Assembly (NCBI RefSeq): GCF_003385895.1
Contig: NZ_QRDQ01000008.1
Location: 310,001 to 374,000 of the forward strand
Length of the DNA stretch: 64,000 nt
Source: Flavobacterium cutihirudinis
Lineage (GTDB): Bacteria > Bacteroidota > Bacteroidia > Flavobacteriales > Flavobacteriaceae
Reading direction: 5' to 3'
Made by a program: the position numbers and the translations under genes. The notes under the pieces are model-generated. The model saw only the letters and a program-made list of their open reading frames with translations, had not been told where the DNA came from and did not search any database. This document shows positions 8,959 to 17,823 of the stretch, in pieces (position 1 is the stretch's first letter; every line of letters starts with the position of its first letter).

Positions 8959-11900
8959 ATGAAGAAAACTTTACTTTTATTTTTGTTGTTATTACCTTTT
9001 TTTGGATTTTCGCAAACTGACCTAGTAAAATGGAATGCAGCAAAAAGCGACACCAACTCTCCTACTGTTCATCCTGATGCCGTTTCAGCAAACATCAGTA
9101 TTACGGACAACAGATCAATGAATTATACTAATAATTCAGGCGAAAATGTATTTTACAATACAGGTTCATGGCCTTCGCCAGCTGTAAACGGAGGAACTTA
9201 CGATCCAACTAAATATATTTCATTACAAATTAGTGCAGCTCCCAATCGCAAACTAGATTTGACTTCTCTTACTTTTCAATGCAGATCTGAAGGAAACACG
9301 AATAACTTCAGAATTAAATATTCTAAAGATCCAAGTTTTATAAAAGATGTTAAGGATTTAATGTCTGAAACAATCAGTACATCAACCTGGACTACATACA
9401 ATCCAAGTTTCTTACCAGAAATAAACCCGATACTTCCAACTCAAATTCTTTATATTAGAATTTATGTATACAATACCTATAACAATTTTCAATTAAAAAT
9501 AGGGTCCGTATCAAGCAACAGTGCAATAACGATAAAAGGTAATGTCTCTAATTTTGATCCTAATACGATTTTAGCCATTGATGATTACGCGACGACTACT
9601 AAAAATGAGACGATTAACATTCCTTTGATAAGCAACGATGTTAAAGGTTCCTCAAACATTAATAACCTTACAATTACTACAAAACCGAATGTTAGCGAAG
9701 GAAGTGTAACAATCAATCCAGATTACTCTGTAACATTTAACCCAGCTTTGTCTTACGTTGGTAATACATCATTTACATACACGATAAAAAATGCTACACA
9801 ATCGTCAACTGGAACAGTTTATTTAACAGTTAAGGATCGTGAGGAAGTAAATCTTGCATTATGGAACGGAGCTGGATCAAGTTATACTCCGGTCCTTAAT
9901 AGCTATGTTACCTCTGGACCAATAGCAGCATCAGGCGGCGTAGGTCTTGATTACCGTAATAATTCAGGAAGCAATATATTTTTTGAAACCTCAAATTGGC
10001 CAAACCCCCAACAAAATGGTGGAAGTTTTGATCCAACAAAATTTGTAACCTTTAAAATTTCACCTGATCAAGATCATAAAATAGACTTAACATCTTTCAA
10101 CTTTACATATAGACGAAATGGCAATAATGATCCCCAAAAGTTTCGAGTAACTTATTCAAAAGATCCAAACTTTGTAACCAATGTTAAAACTTTTGTCCCT
10201 GAAACCTCAAGTGCAGGTTCATGGGCAACACTAAATAATACTTTTGCATCAGACCTTAGCTCACTTATTCCTACTGAAACTATGTATATTCGTTTCTATG
10301 TGTACAATACTAACAACAGTTATTATATTCAAAACGGAAACGGAAATAGCGTCGGCCCAGTTATTCGAGGATATGTAAGAGCCATTAATTCATTAGCCGC
10401 TTATGATGATAGTGCAACGACGCCAGCAAATCAAGCGGTAACAATTCAAAATCTAAGTAATGACATTATAGCTCCTACTCCATTACAAACTATGACCATT
10501 ACAACGCAATCTTTAAATGGTACTGCGGTAGCGAATGGTCTCAAAGACATCACTTTTACTCCAGCTCCAGGTTACTCAGGAACTACTACTTTTATATATA
10601 CTTTATTTAATGGAACTTCCTATTCATCAGCAACAGTAACCGTTACAGTAACTCCGCCACCTTGTATTGCAACACTAACCCCAGGAACAGATTCCTGGAA
10701 AGGATATGTCTACACTTATACGGGAAATGTTCCTGCTATGACAACTTATGTAGGTACTATTGCCGAAAAAGCAATTTTTGACCGTGATGTAAAAGCCAAT
10801 GCAATAACAGGAGATCAAAGCGTTGCAATTGATGCATTTTGCAACACGGCTCCTATTGATCAATTCTATGTTCGCTATTTAATGAATACCGTAATTCCCG
10901 CAGGAACTTATAATTTTACTATTGGTGGAGACGATGGTGTAAGATTATATATGGATGGTGCTCTTGTGGCTGTGAGTCCTTCAGGTTCATGGGGAAGACA
11001 TGGTTATTCAAATTATGCTGCTCAAATCACTTTTACTGAATCAAAAACTCATCAATTTATTTTAGAGTATTATGACGTAGAAGATCTGGCCCGTGTTTCA
11101 TTCTCTTACGGTGAAATAAAAGGCAATAATGTCGAACTTCCTTACGGTATTAACGAATGGAATGTTTATGGTTTCACTGTCCCAGATGTTACATTACCAG
11201 GCTTCAGCTATGCGGGAACTTATGTAGATACCAATTTAAATGTGGATACCCAAAAAAAATGGACAAAAAGCAAATCTCCATCTTCAGCTGCTAATTGGCA
11301 GGGAGCTCCAATAGGAACAGACAATTTTACGATTACCTATAAACGTCAAGGTTTCCCTTGTGGGAGATATAAAATACAATTAGTAAACTGCGATAATGTT
11401 GGGTTAATATATATTGATGGTACTCTTATTTACACTCAAAATGGTTACTATCCAGGTCCGGCAAAAGATACTGACGGCAAATTTTATCTTTTAAATTCAA
11501 ACTCTAAAATAGAGATTATCCTACGAGAAGATGCTTCAGATGCAAATATTGCAGTAAATTTTGTTGATACTCCCCTTGCATATAACGGAACTGGCACTGC
11601 ACCTTCAAAGACTAGCTCAATTGAGATCGCAGCAAATACAACTTTACAGTCTGACCTCGAAGTTTGCTCTTGCACAATCAAACCAGGAGTAACTCTAACC
11701 GTTCCTGTAGACAGAACATTAACCGTAAACGAAACCATTACAGTTGGCGACAAAGGAAAACTTTTAATAGAAAGTGGAGGTTCCTTAATACAGACCACTA
11801 CAAGTAAAACAGCGTTTACCGGTGCGATGGACGCATTTGAATTACAAAGAGAGACCACTCCGGTTCGTCGTTACGATTACACACGTTGGTCGTCACCAGT

Positions 11901-13203
11901 TACGAAAACTCCAGGATTTACACTTCATGATTTGTCTCCAGATACATTGGGAGATAAATATTGGAGTTATACTCCAGGGTCAGGCTGGACACTAAGTTAT
12001 GGAGGAGGACAGATTATGTATGCTGGAATGGGATACAATGTAAGAGCACCACAAACTTTTAGCATTACAGAAAAAAAAGCTTTTAGAGCATCATTTTTCG
12101 GAATCCCAAATAATGGGGATTACGAAGTTACTCCTGTTGGAGGGCAATATAATTTAATCGGAAATCCTTATCCATCGGCTTTAGATGCCAAAAAATTTAT
12201 TAAGGACAATGAGAATGCCGGAACTATAATTGGTGCAATTTATTTGTGGACACACAATAGTTCACCAGTAGATACAGACGGTGATGGTATTTACACCTAC
12301 ACAACTGATGATTATGCTATCTTTAGTTTATCTGGAGGAATTGCAACACAACGATCTAAAAGTGGAACTGGAACCGGAAACACAAATGAGCCAAACGGAA
12401 AAATTACTTCGGGACAAGGCTTCTTTATGCTTGCTTCTAATGCTAATAAAATAAAATTCACCAACGACATGCGTATTGGTGCAAATAACAATCAGTTCTT
12501 TAAAACTACTGGCGACAGTGAACCTGAAGAAAATCGTATTTGGTTGAATTTCACAAATGCTAAAGGTGCTTTCAAACAACTTTTAGTAGGTTACATTAAA
12601 GGCGCAACAGACAGTTGGGATGATAATTATGATGCTGGAACAATGAGCAGTAATGCTTACATAGATTTTTACAGTATCAACGAGAACGATAAATTAGCTA
12701 TTCAGGGGCGTGCGGTACCATTTGCGAATACAGATGAAGTTCCTTTAGGATATGTTACCACTATTGCCGGAGATTTCACGATTTCGATTGACCATGTTGA
12801 TGGTTTATTCAATGAACAAGCGATATATCTTGAAGATAAAGTAACTGGAAAAGAGATTGATCTTCGTGCCGGAAACTATACTTTCAATACAATAATTGGA
12901 ACATTTACAAATCGATTTGTACTTCGTTACACTAGTAAAACACTTGGAACAGGTGATTTCGAAAACATTGAAAATGATTTAATTGTTTCTGTAAAAGATA
13001 AAGTGGTTAAAGTACAATCGGCAAAAGAAAACATCAAACAGATTTCAGTGTACGACATCTCAGGAAAATTACTTTATGATAAAACGAAAGTGAATCAAAC
13101 CGAGTATGAAATCGCTAATTTAAGAGCTACAAATCAATTATTGCTAGTGAAAATTACTTTAGAAAATGGTCATACCGATTCTAAAAAAATAATCATTAAC
13201 TAG
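8959..13203 (+). CDS. Giant multidomain T9SS-secreted surface protein (cadherin-like and PA14-like, 1414 aa)
   Basis: Signal peptide MKKTLLLFLLLLPFFGFSQ. Then come two copies of a ~180-residue beta module (about 20-195 and 295-470; both carry an NNSG word, then DPTK, then LDLTS or IDLTS, then YSKDP), each followed by a cadherin-like Ig domain (AIDDYATT, AYDDSATT). A PA14-like domain follows (about 600-720, IGGDDGVRLYMDG), then a second PA14-like segment (about 770-860). The C-terminal block is shared with the protein at 1316-7831 and ends in a type A Por secretion tail (GTGDFENIEN, DISGKLLY, final KKIIIN). Likely exported across the outer membrane by T9SS and surface-anchored. Adhesion or polysaccharide binding is inferred from domain types only. 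Confidence 0.85.
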   Translation: MKKTLLLFLLLLPFFGFSQTDLVKWNAAKSDTNSPTVHPDAVSANISITDNRSMNYTNNSGENVFYNTGSWPSPAVNGGTYDPTKYISLQISAAPNRKLDLTSLTFQCRSEGNTNNFRIKYSKDPSFIKDVKDLMSETISTSTWTTYNPSFLPEINPILPTQILYIRIYVYNTYNNFQLKIGSVSSNSAITIKGNVSNFDPNTILAIDDYATTTKNETINIPLISNDVKGSSNINNLTITTKPNVSEGSVTINPDYSVTFNPALSYVGNTSFTYTIKNATQSSTGTVYLTVKDREEVNLALWNGAGSSYTPVLNSYVTSGPIAASGGVGLDYRNNSGSNIFFETSNWPNPQQNGGSFDPTKFVTFKISPDQDHKIDLTSFNFTYRRNGNNDPQKFRVTYSKDPNFVTNVKTFVPETSSAGSWATLNNTFASDLSSLIPTETMYIRFYVYNTNNSYYIQNGNGNSVGPVIRGYVRAINSLAAYDDSATTPANQAVTIQNLSNDIIAPTPLQTMTITTQSLNGTAVANGLKDITFTPAPGYSGTTTFIYTLFNGTSYSSATVTVTVTPPPCIATLTPGTDSWKGYVYTYTGNVPAMTTYVGTIAEKAIFDRDVKANAITGDQSVAIDAFCNTAPIDQFYVRYLMNTVIPAGTYNFTIGGDDGVRLYMDGALVAVSPSGSWGRHGYSNYAAQITFTESKTHQFILEYYDVEDLARVSFSYGEIKGNNVELPYGINEWNVYGFTVPDVTLPGFSYAGTYVDTNLNVDTQKKWTKSKSPSSAANWQGAPIGTDNFTITYKRQGFPCGRYKIQLVNCDNVGLIYIDGTLIYTQNGYYPGPAKDTDGKFYLLNSNSKIEIILREDASDANIAVNFVDTPLAYNGTGTAPSKTSSIEIAANTTLQSDLEVCSCTIKPGVTLTVPVDRTLTVNETITVGDKGKLLIESGGSLIQTTTSKTAFTGAMDAFELQRETTPVRRYDYTRWSSPVTKTPGFTLHDLSPDTLGDKYWSYTPGSGWTLSYGGGQIMYAGMGYNVRAPQTFSITEKKAFRASFFGIPNNGDYEVTPVGGQYNLIGNPYPSALDAKKFIKDNENAGTIIGAIYLWTHNSSPVDTDGDGIYTYTTDDYAIFSLSGGIATQRSKSGTGTGNTNEPNGKITSGQGFFMLASNANKIKFTNDMRIGANNNQFFKTTGDSEPEENRIWLNFTNAKGAFKQLLVGYIKGATDSWDDNYDAGTMSSNAYIDFYSINENDKLAIQGRAVPFANTDEVPLGYVTTIAGDFTISIDHVDGLFNEQAIYLEDKVTGKEIDLRAGNYTFNTIIGTFTNRFVLRYTSKTLGTGDFENIENDLIVSVKDKVVKVQSAKENIKQISVYDISGKLLYDKTKVNQTEYEIANLRATNQLLLVKITLENGHTDSKKIIIN
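11865..13203 (+). repeat. C-terminal cassette, copy B (inverted partner of 1316-2640)
   Basis: Encodes RRYDYTRWSSPVTK through to the sorting tail. It is the near-duplicate of the end of the leftward gene, about 9-10 kb away in opposite orientation. Confidence 0.8.
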
Positions 13204-13220
13204 ATAAAAAATACTCCATA

Positions 13221-13252
13221 AAAAAATCCATTCGATATCGAATGGATTTTTT
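13221..13252. terminator. Bidirectional terminator between convergent genes
   Basis: Perfect 16-base inverted repeat (AAAAAATCCATTCGAT / ATCGAATGGATTTTTT) between the stop at 13203 (+) and the stop at 13279 (-). It should serve both genes. Confidence 0.9.
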
Positions 13253-13278
13253 TTATTTAATATAATATGTGTCTTTAA

Positions 13279-14445
13279 TTATCTTTTCTCAATCAAAACA
13301 CTCACGGCGTTTCCGCCAAAACCGACTGCATTAATCAACACCTTTTTAATTGGTTTGGTCTGATTTTGTTTTTCTCCAAATGGAACACCAACAAAAGTAT
13401 CATGCTGCATCATCAAAAGTGCCAGTTCCAAACTCAAAATTCCCGAAGCTCCAAATGTGTGTCCAATTTTCCATTTATTTGTAGTCAATAGTGGCAATTT
13501 AGAACCAAAGATTTTTTCAATTGCACGCAATTCGGTTAAATCACCTTTTATTGTTCCCGGCGCATGCATTACAATGGCGTCGATATTTTCTAATTCTTCT
13601 CCGTCTAATGCCATTTTCATTGATTTCTGAAAACAAGTCGCTTCCGCAGAAATCGAAATATTATGTTCCAGTACTTCTGTTGCATAACCAACGCCCGTTA
13701 CGTAAGCAATCGCGTTATCTTTTTCACCAGCTTCTAAACAACAAACGGCTGCACCTTCGCCCAAAATCATTGTGTTTTGCGTTTTCTCAAAATCAAAAGC
13801 CAAATTTGGCCAAGCTTCCTGATGCTGATCAATACGCGAATAGATTTTTAAAGCTCTCATCTGAGCAATGGTAAAATCAGTCAGCGGTGCTTCACTTCCT
13901 CCAACCAAAAACTTATCTGCCATTCCCGATTTTAGCCACGCAACTCCATTTAATAAAGCATGAAGCGCAGTTGAACAGGTTATCGAATGCGAAATTTCAG
14001 GACCTGTACTCTGCAAATCATGCGCAATCCAGGATGAAATATTTCCTAAAGTTGTTGTTGGCGAAGCTAAAGTTTGTGCTTTTCCGGTATCAATATATTC
14101 TTTGTAATGTTTTTCAAATAAATCTGTCGCTCCTCTTGAAGAACCAATGTTTATTCCGAAAACATCTTCAGAACTCCATCCGGCTTGCTGAACTGCTTTA
14201 CGCGAAGCGGCCAAAGCAAATAAAACCGAATCGTCTAAAAATTTATATTTAATATCAGACGCTCTTAATTCTGCAACAATTCGTTTTGATTCTTCACTCA
14301 ATGACGCTGTCGAAGTTTCCTGCTGATCTAAAAATTGCTTCGAAAAACAATGATTATTCTCCAGGTATTTTGACCATACTTCTTCAGCATTATTTCCTAA
14401 TGGAGAAATAGATGAAAAAGCAGTTATGGATATTTTTTTATTCAA
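13279..14445 (-). CDS. Beta-ketoacyl-ACP synthase family protein at the end of the biotin cluster
   Basis: 388-residue FabF/FabB-type condensing enzyme. The Cys-His-His triad is intact: Cys in SITCSTALHALL (about residue 157), His in HAPGT and His in GHTFGASG. The C-terminal glycine-rich GFGGNAVSVL is also present. The reaction would be decarboxylative Claisen condensation of acyl and malonyl thioesters. The first Met-like codon of the longest frame (TTG 14490) lies in non-coding DNA. I start at TTG 14445, giving MNKKISITAFSSISPLGN, which matches the family's usual beginning. It follows bioA by about 135 nt on the same strand. A role in making the pimeloyl chain is inferred from position only; a general or polyketide-type synthase is possible. 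Confidence 0.8.
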   Translation of the reverse strand: MNKKISITAFSSISPLGNNAEEVWSKYLENNHCFSKQFLDQQETSTASLSEESKRIVAELRASDIKYKFLDDSVLFALAASRKAVQQAGWSSEDVFGINIGSSRGATDLFEKHYKEYIDTGKAQTLASPTTTLGNISSWIAHDLQSTGPEISHSITCSTALHALLNGVAWLKSGMADKFLVGGSEAPLTDFTIAQMRALKIYSRIDQHQEAWPNLAFDFEKTQNTMILGEGAAVCCLEAGEKDNAIAYVTGVGYATEVLEHNISISAEATCFQKSMKMALDGEELENIDAIVMHAPGTIKGDLTELRAIEKIFGSKLPLLTTNKWKIGHTFGASGILSLELALLMMQHDTFVGVPFGEKQNQTKPIKKVLINAVGFGGNAVSVLIEKR

Positions 14446-14509
14446 TGTAATGATTTTTAAGGCGTAATCCCGACAGTTATCAGGAGCCAAAGTTTATGCA
14501 AAATTAAAC

Positions 14510-14571
14510 CATATAAGTCATATAAGTAAATTAAAGCGAGTTTAATTAAATGAACTTATATGACTTATATG
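14510..14571. repeat. Perfect 18-bp inverted repeat (ATATAAGTC type) between bioA and the ketoacyl synthase
   Basis: Arms 14510-14527 and 14554-14571 (CATATAAGTCATATAAGT and its exact complement). The inner bases can also pair (AATTAAA / TTTAATT). Each arm is itself two copies of ATATAAGT. No T-run of terminator type follows on the - strand. Confidence 0.85.
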
Positions 14572-14580
14572 TTTAAAAAA

Positions 14581-15852
14581 TCATACCATTTCGATGGCTT
14601 CTTCAATGGTTTTATATACTTTCTGAAGTTGATCGTCTGTCATTATGTAAGGAGGCAAAATATACACGATGTTTCCAACCGGTCTTAACACAACTCCTTT
14701 ATCGATAAAGAAATTATACAATTTAGTACGCATTGAACCGTAATAACTTTCCTCAGAATCCGATTTTATTTCAACCGCAAAAATAACTCCTAAAGTTCTT
14801 GCTGTTATTACTTTTGAATGATTCTCGATTTTCTTCTGAAATTCTAAATGGCTTTTATTTATTCTTTCAATATTCGCCTGCATTTCATCTGTCTGCAACA
14901 ATTCAATACTAGCCAAAGCTGCCGCACAACCAGTTGGATTGGCAGTAAAAGTATGTCCGTGAAACAATGCTTTGTTGATATCATCATCATAAAAAGCATC
15001 AAAAACTTCCTGCGTAAAAGTGGTAATCGCCATCGGGATTGTTCCTCCGGTTAACGCTTTCGAAAGGCACATCATATCCGGATTAACATTAACATAATCC
15101 ATTGCAAAGGTTTTTCCTGTTTTTCCAAAACCTGTCATTACTTCATCGGCAATCGTTAAAACATTATTTGCTGCACAAATTTCAATCAGTTTTGCCAATG
15201 CTTCAGGTTCATACATTACCATTCCCGCGGCACCTTGTACTAAAGGTTCAAAAATAAATCCGGCGCAATTATGATTCTGAATTACATTTTTTAAAGCTTC
15301 AAAACTTGCTTCTTCCTGTCCTTTTTCCGGAACCGGAATTCGGACAACATCAATAAACATTCCTTGAAAAGCTTGTGTATAAAATGAAATACCGCTCGCT
15401 GCCATTGCCGCGAAAGTGTCACCATGAAAAGCATTTTCAAAAGCAATTATTGTAGTTCGTTTTTCTCCTTTATTGAAAAAATATTGCAAAGCCACTTTGA
15501 TCGCGACTTCAACTGCAGTTGAACCATTATCAGAAAAGAAGATTTTTTGCTGATTTTCAGGCAGAATCTCAATTAGTTTTTCTGCTACTTTTATCGCTGG
15601 CTCGTGTGTAAAACCACCAAACAAAACATGTTCTAAAGTGGTTAATTGTTTGTAAATCGCATCGGCAATAAATTTATTACTATGCCCAAACGGATTTACC
15701 CACCACGATGCAATTGCATCTATATATTGTTTGTCGTTTTCATCCCAAAGCAAAGCGCCTTCGCCTCTAGAAATAGCAATCGGAGTTTGTGATGTTTTAT
15801 GCTGTGTATAAGGATGCCAAAGGTATTGGCTGTCTTTTTCTGTTAATGTCAT
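14581..15852 (-). CDS. bioA: Adenosylmethionine-8-amino-7-oxononanoate aminotransferase
   Basis: 423 residues, class III PLP aminotransferase. It converts KAPA to DAPA using S-adenosylmethionine as amino donor. Seen: WHPYTQ near the N-terminus (12-17), SWWVNPFGH (49-57, BioA-specific Trp-Trp), SDNGSTAVE (107-115), the PLP aspartate in IADEVMTGFG (D236) and the Schiff-base lysine in LSKALTGG (K265), then HGHTFTANP. It lies between bioD and the ketoacyl synthase on the same strand and has its own well-matched promoter just upstream, so it may be transcribed separately as well as from bioF. Confidence 0.95.
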   Translation of the reverse strand: MTLTEKDSQYLWHPYTQHKTSQTPIAISRGEGALLWDENDKQYIDAIASWWVNPFGHSNKFIADAIYKQLTTLEHVLFGGFTHEPAIKVAEKLIEILPENQQKIFFSDNGSTAVEVAIKVALQYFFNKGEKRTTIIAFENAFHGDTFAAMAASGISFYTQAFQGMFIDVVRIPVPEKGQEEASFEALKNVIQNHNCAGFIFEPLVQGAAGMVMYEPEALAKLIEICAANNVLTIADEVMTGFGKTGKTFAMDYVNVNPDMMCLSKALTGGTIPMAITTFTQEVFDAFYDDDINKALFHGHTFTANPTGCAAALASIELLQTDEMQANIERINKSHLEFQKKIENHSKVITARTLGVIFAVEIKSDSEESYYGSMRTKLYNFFIDKGVVLRPVGNIVYILPPYIMTDDQLQKVYKTIEEAIEMV

Positions 15853-15904
15853 TTTTTAGAGAATAGATTTATAAAGTCAAGAAGAAAGACGCTATAAGTT
15901 TGCG

Positions 15905-15937
15905 CAAAGATAAGAAAGTCTATTTGCTTACCCTCAA
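15905..15937 (-). promoter_or_regulatory. bioA promoter, TTG-N22-TATCTTTG
   Basis: Reverse strand: -33 TTG at 15937-15935 and -7 TATCTTTG at 15912-15905, spacing 22 nt, about 53 nt upstream of the bioA ATG. This fits the Bacteroidota consensus. Confidence 0.65.
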
Positions 15938-15954
15938 TTTCCCGTCTCTATTCT

Positions 15955-15973
15955 CTTGCTTCTTGCATCTTGC
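15955..15973. repeat. Short tandem CTTGC words between bioD and bioA
   Basis: Three CTTGC words at 7-nt spacing (15955, 15962, 15969) in the 138-bp gap. Confidence 0.5.
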
Positions 15974-15991
15974 CTCTTTAAATCTATACTT

Positions 15992-16609
15992 TTACAAGCC
16001 AAGAAGATTCTCTCGAAATAAATCGGCGTATTCTCTAATTACATTCTGATCGAAATACGGTTCTTCATCAATTCTTCCAATGCATTTAATTCCGGTTTTA
16101 TTCAGAATCAAACTTTCTGTCGATTTGTTTTCGCTTCCGCTAAAGATAATTCCGTGAACATCAAATCCTTGGTTTTTTATAGCTTCAATAGTTAATAACG
16201 TATGATTGATGCTTCCTAAATAATGTCGCGAAACCACAATTACTTTATAATCGGGCTGAATCAAATCTACAATAGTGTCTTTTTCGTTTAATGGAACAAA
16301 AATTCCACCCGCGCCTTCAATAACCAAATGATTTTCTGTTTTTGGCTCCTGAATATTTTTCAAGTCAATTTCAATTCCATCAATTTCCGCTGCCAAATGT
16401 GGACTCGCCGGCGTATTCAATTCATATGCATTCGGAAAAAATTGAGATTTTGAATTCGATATTTTTGCTCTTACTTTATGTGTATCACTAATATCTAAAT
16501 CTCCAGCTTGTATAGGTTTCCAATAATCAGCTTCTAAAGCTTCAACCACAATTGTCGAAGCTACTGTTTTGCCAACATCCGTTGAAATTCCTGTAATAAA
16601 TATTTTCAT
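15992..16609 (-). CDS. bioD: Dethiobiotin synthase
   Basis: 205 residues. ATP-dependent carboxylation and ring closure of DAPA to dethiobiotin in the cytosol. The P-loop is at the very N-terminus (GISTDVGKT, 7-15), followed by the conserved KPIQAGD and, mid-protein, EGAGGIFVPL; these three blocks are diagnostic of BioD. Slightly short for the family but complete. ATG at 16609 is the only sensible start. It sits between a TraB-family gene and bioA, with a 138-nt gap to bioA. Confidence 0.95.
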   Translation of the reverse strand: MKIFITGISTDVGKTVASTIVVEALEADYWKPIQAGDLDISDTHKVRAKISNSKSQFFPNAYELNTPASPHLAAEIDGIEIDLKNIQEPKTENHLVIEGAGGIFVPLNEKDTIVDLIQPDYKVIVVSRHYLGSINHTLLTIEAIKNQGFDVHGIIFSGSENKSTESLILNKTGIKCIGRIDEEPYFDQNVIREYADLFRENLLGL

Positions 16610-16628
16610 TTTCTTATTTTAACGGATA

Positions 16629-16636
16629 CAAAAATA
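16629..16636 (-). promoter_or_regulatory. -7 promoter element for bioD (TATTTTTG)
   Basis: Exact TAnnTTTG match 20 nt upstream of the bioD start. No TTG at the right distance was found. Confidence 0.4.
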
Positions 16637-16787
16637 CCAATAAAAACAATAAGCTAATTTCTATTTATTCTTCCGAAACAAATCCTACTGATTATCAACA
16701 TCATCCACGTACATTTTTGAAATTTCACACGGAATTCTTTTGTGAATTTCCAGTCAGCTTAAAAATTCTTACCTTTTCAAAAAGAGA

Positions 16788-17651
16788 CTAATTCATAATC
16801 GGTTTAACAACAAATCCCGCATTCCTCAATAAGTTTATTACTCCAAACTCACCACCCAAATGTCCCGCACCAACAGCAAAAAAGACGCTTTCTTTTTGCA
16901 TTTGCTGTGGCATCTCTTTTACCCAATTACTATTTCTGTTGTCCAGTATAATCTTCCTAATCTTATCGCTCGTTACTTTTTTATCCGTTGAAATATCATA
17001 TAAAATTTCGAGATTCTCAGTTTTATAAGCGGCCACTAACTTACTTGTTTCCTCCATATCTGATTCTTCCAGCAAGGCAATCATTTCATCATTTGAATAG
17101 GCATTTTCAAGAGTGGCAAACTGCGCTTTGACCGTTTCAAGTCCGCTAATTTCTATACTTCTCTTCTTCGCCTGATCGATAAATTCCATTTCATAAAATT
17201 TCAAATCAGCACAACCGAAAGATTTCATCGATATCAAACTCAATACAGTCACTAAACTAAAACTGTCGACTTGCTGTACGCCCATCCCGGTAGTACTTTT
17301 TAAAATCGCATCTAACTTTGACAATTGCTCCGGACTTAATTTTTTGCTTAATGGTTCTTTGCCCATTGCCAATTGCTGCATTTCAGTCAACTCTTTCGGA
17401 TCATTAAAATTAATTTCTAAAACCAATTTATTCGATGCTTCAAAAGCGCGTTTTGTTTTATCGGAAAGAAAATAATCCGGTGCGCAAATCATATGAATCG
17501 TTCCGTATAAATAAGAAGGCTTTTTAAGTCCGTTTCCGGAAACTTCCCATAAAAGCGTATTTTCAAGTTTTGGAACATTTGTTTGTGCTTTCGCAGAAAA
17601 ACCAAAAACAATTAAAAATAATGTTAGTATTGATTGGATGGTATTTTTCAT
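16788..17651 (-). CDS. TraB/GumN family protein (Tiki-like), secreted
   Basis: 287 residues with an N-terminal signal peptide (MKNTIQSILTLFLIVFGFSA). The family signatures are clear: LLWEVSG...PSYLYGTIHM near residues 33-53 and, near the end, AVGAGHLGG, the two GxxH-type motifs thought to bind metal in Tiki/TraB proteins. Likely periplasmic or envelope-anchored; the substrate is unknown. It lies inside the biotin cluster with 170-180 nt gaps on both sides, so a link to biotin is doubtful. The 172-nt gap toward bioF holds no long hairpin. Confidence 0.8.
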   Translation of the reverse strand: MKNTIQSILTLFLIVFGFSAKAQTNVPKLENTLLWEVSGNGLKKPSYLYGTIHMICAPDYFLSDKTKRAFEASNKLVLEINFNDPKELTEMQQLAMGKEPLSKKLSPEQLSKLDAILKSTTGMGVQQVDSFSLVTVLSLISMKSFGCADLKFYEMEFIDQAKKRSIEISGLETVKAQFATLENAYSNDEMIALLEESDMEETSKLVAAYKTENLEILYDISTDKKVTSDKIRKIILDNRNSNWVKEMPQQMQKESVFFAVGAGHLGGEFGVINLLRNAGFVVKPIMN

Positions 17652-17823
17652 TTTAATTATTGATTTAAGATGATGTGTGAATTACAACTTGTATGTACCC
17701 AAATATTCAAAACGTTACAAAAAATTTTAACCTTTAAAAATCAGGTTAACAAGTAAAATATCATGCGGAAAAGTTTTATGAATCACGGAGATTCGCAAAA
17801 GTTTTTTTGAATCTGAAGAAATC

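Noticed and set aside
1316..13203. Composite transposon or prophage bounded by the inverted cassettes
   Set aside because: No transposase, integrase or phage gene between them; the repeats are coding and lie within genes.
13521..14252. Two + strand frames (117 and 121 residues)
   Set aside because: Antisense to the ketoacyl synthase, whose catalytic residues prove the - strand frame.
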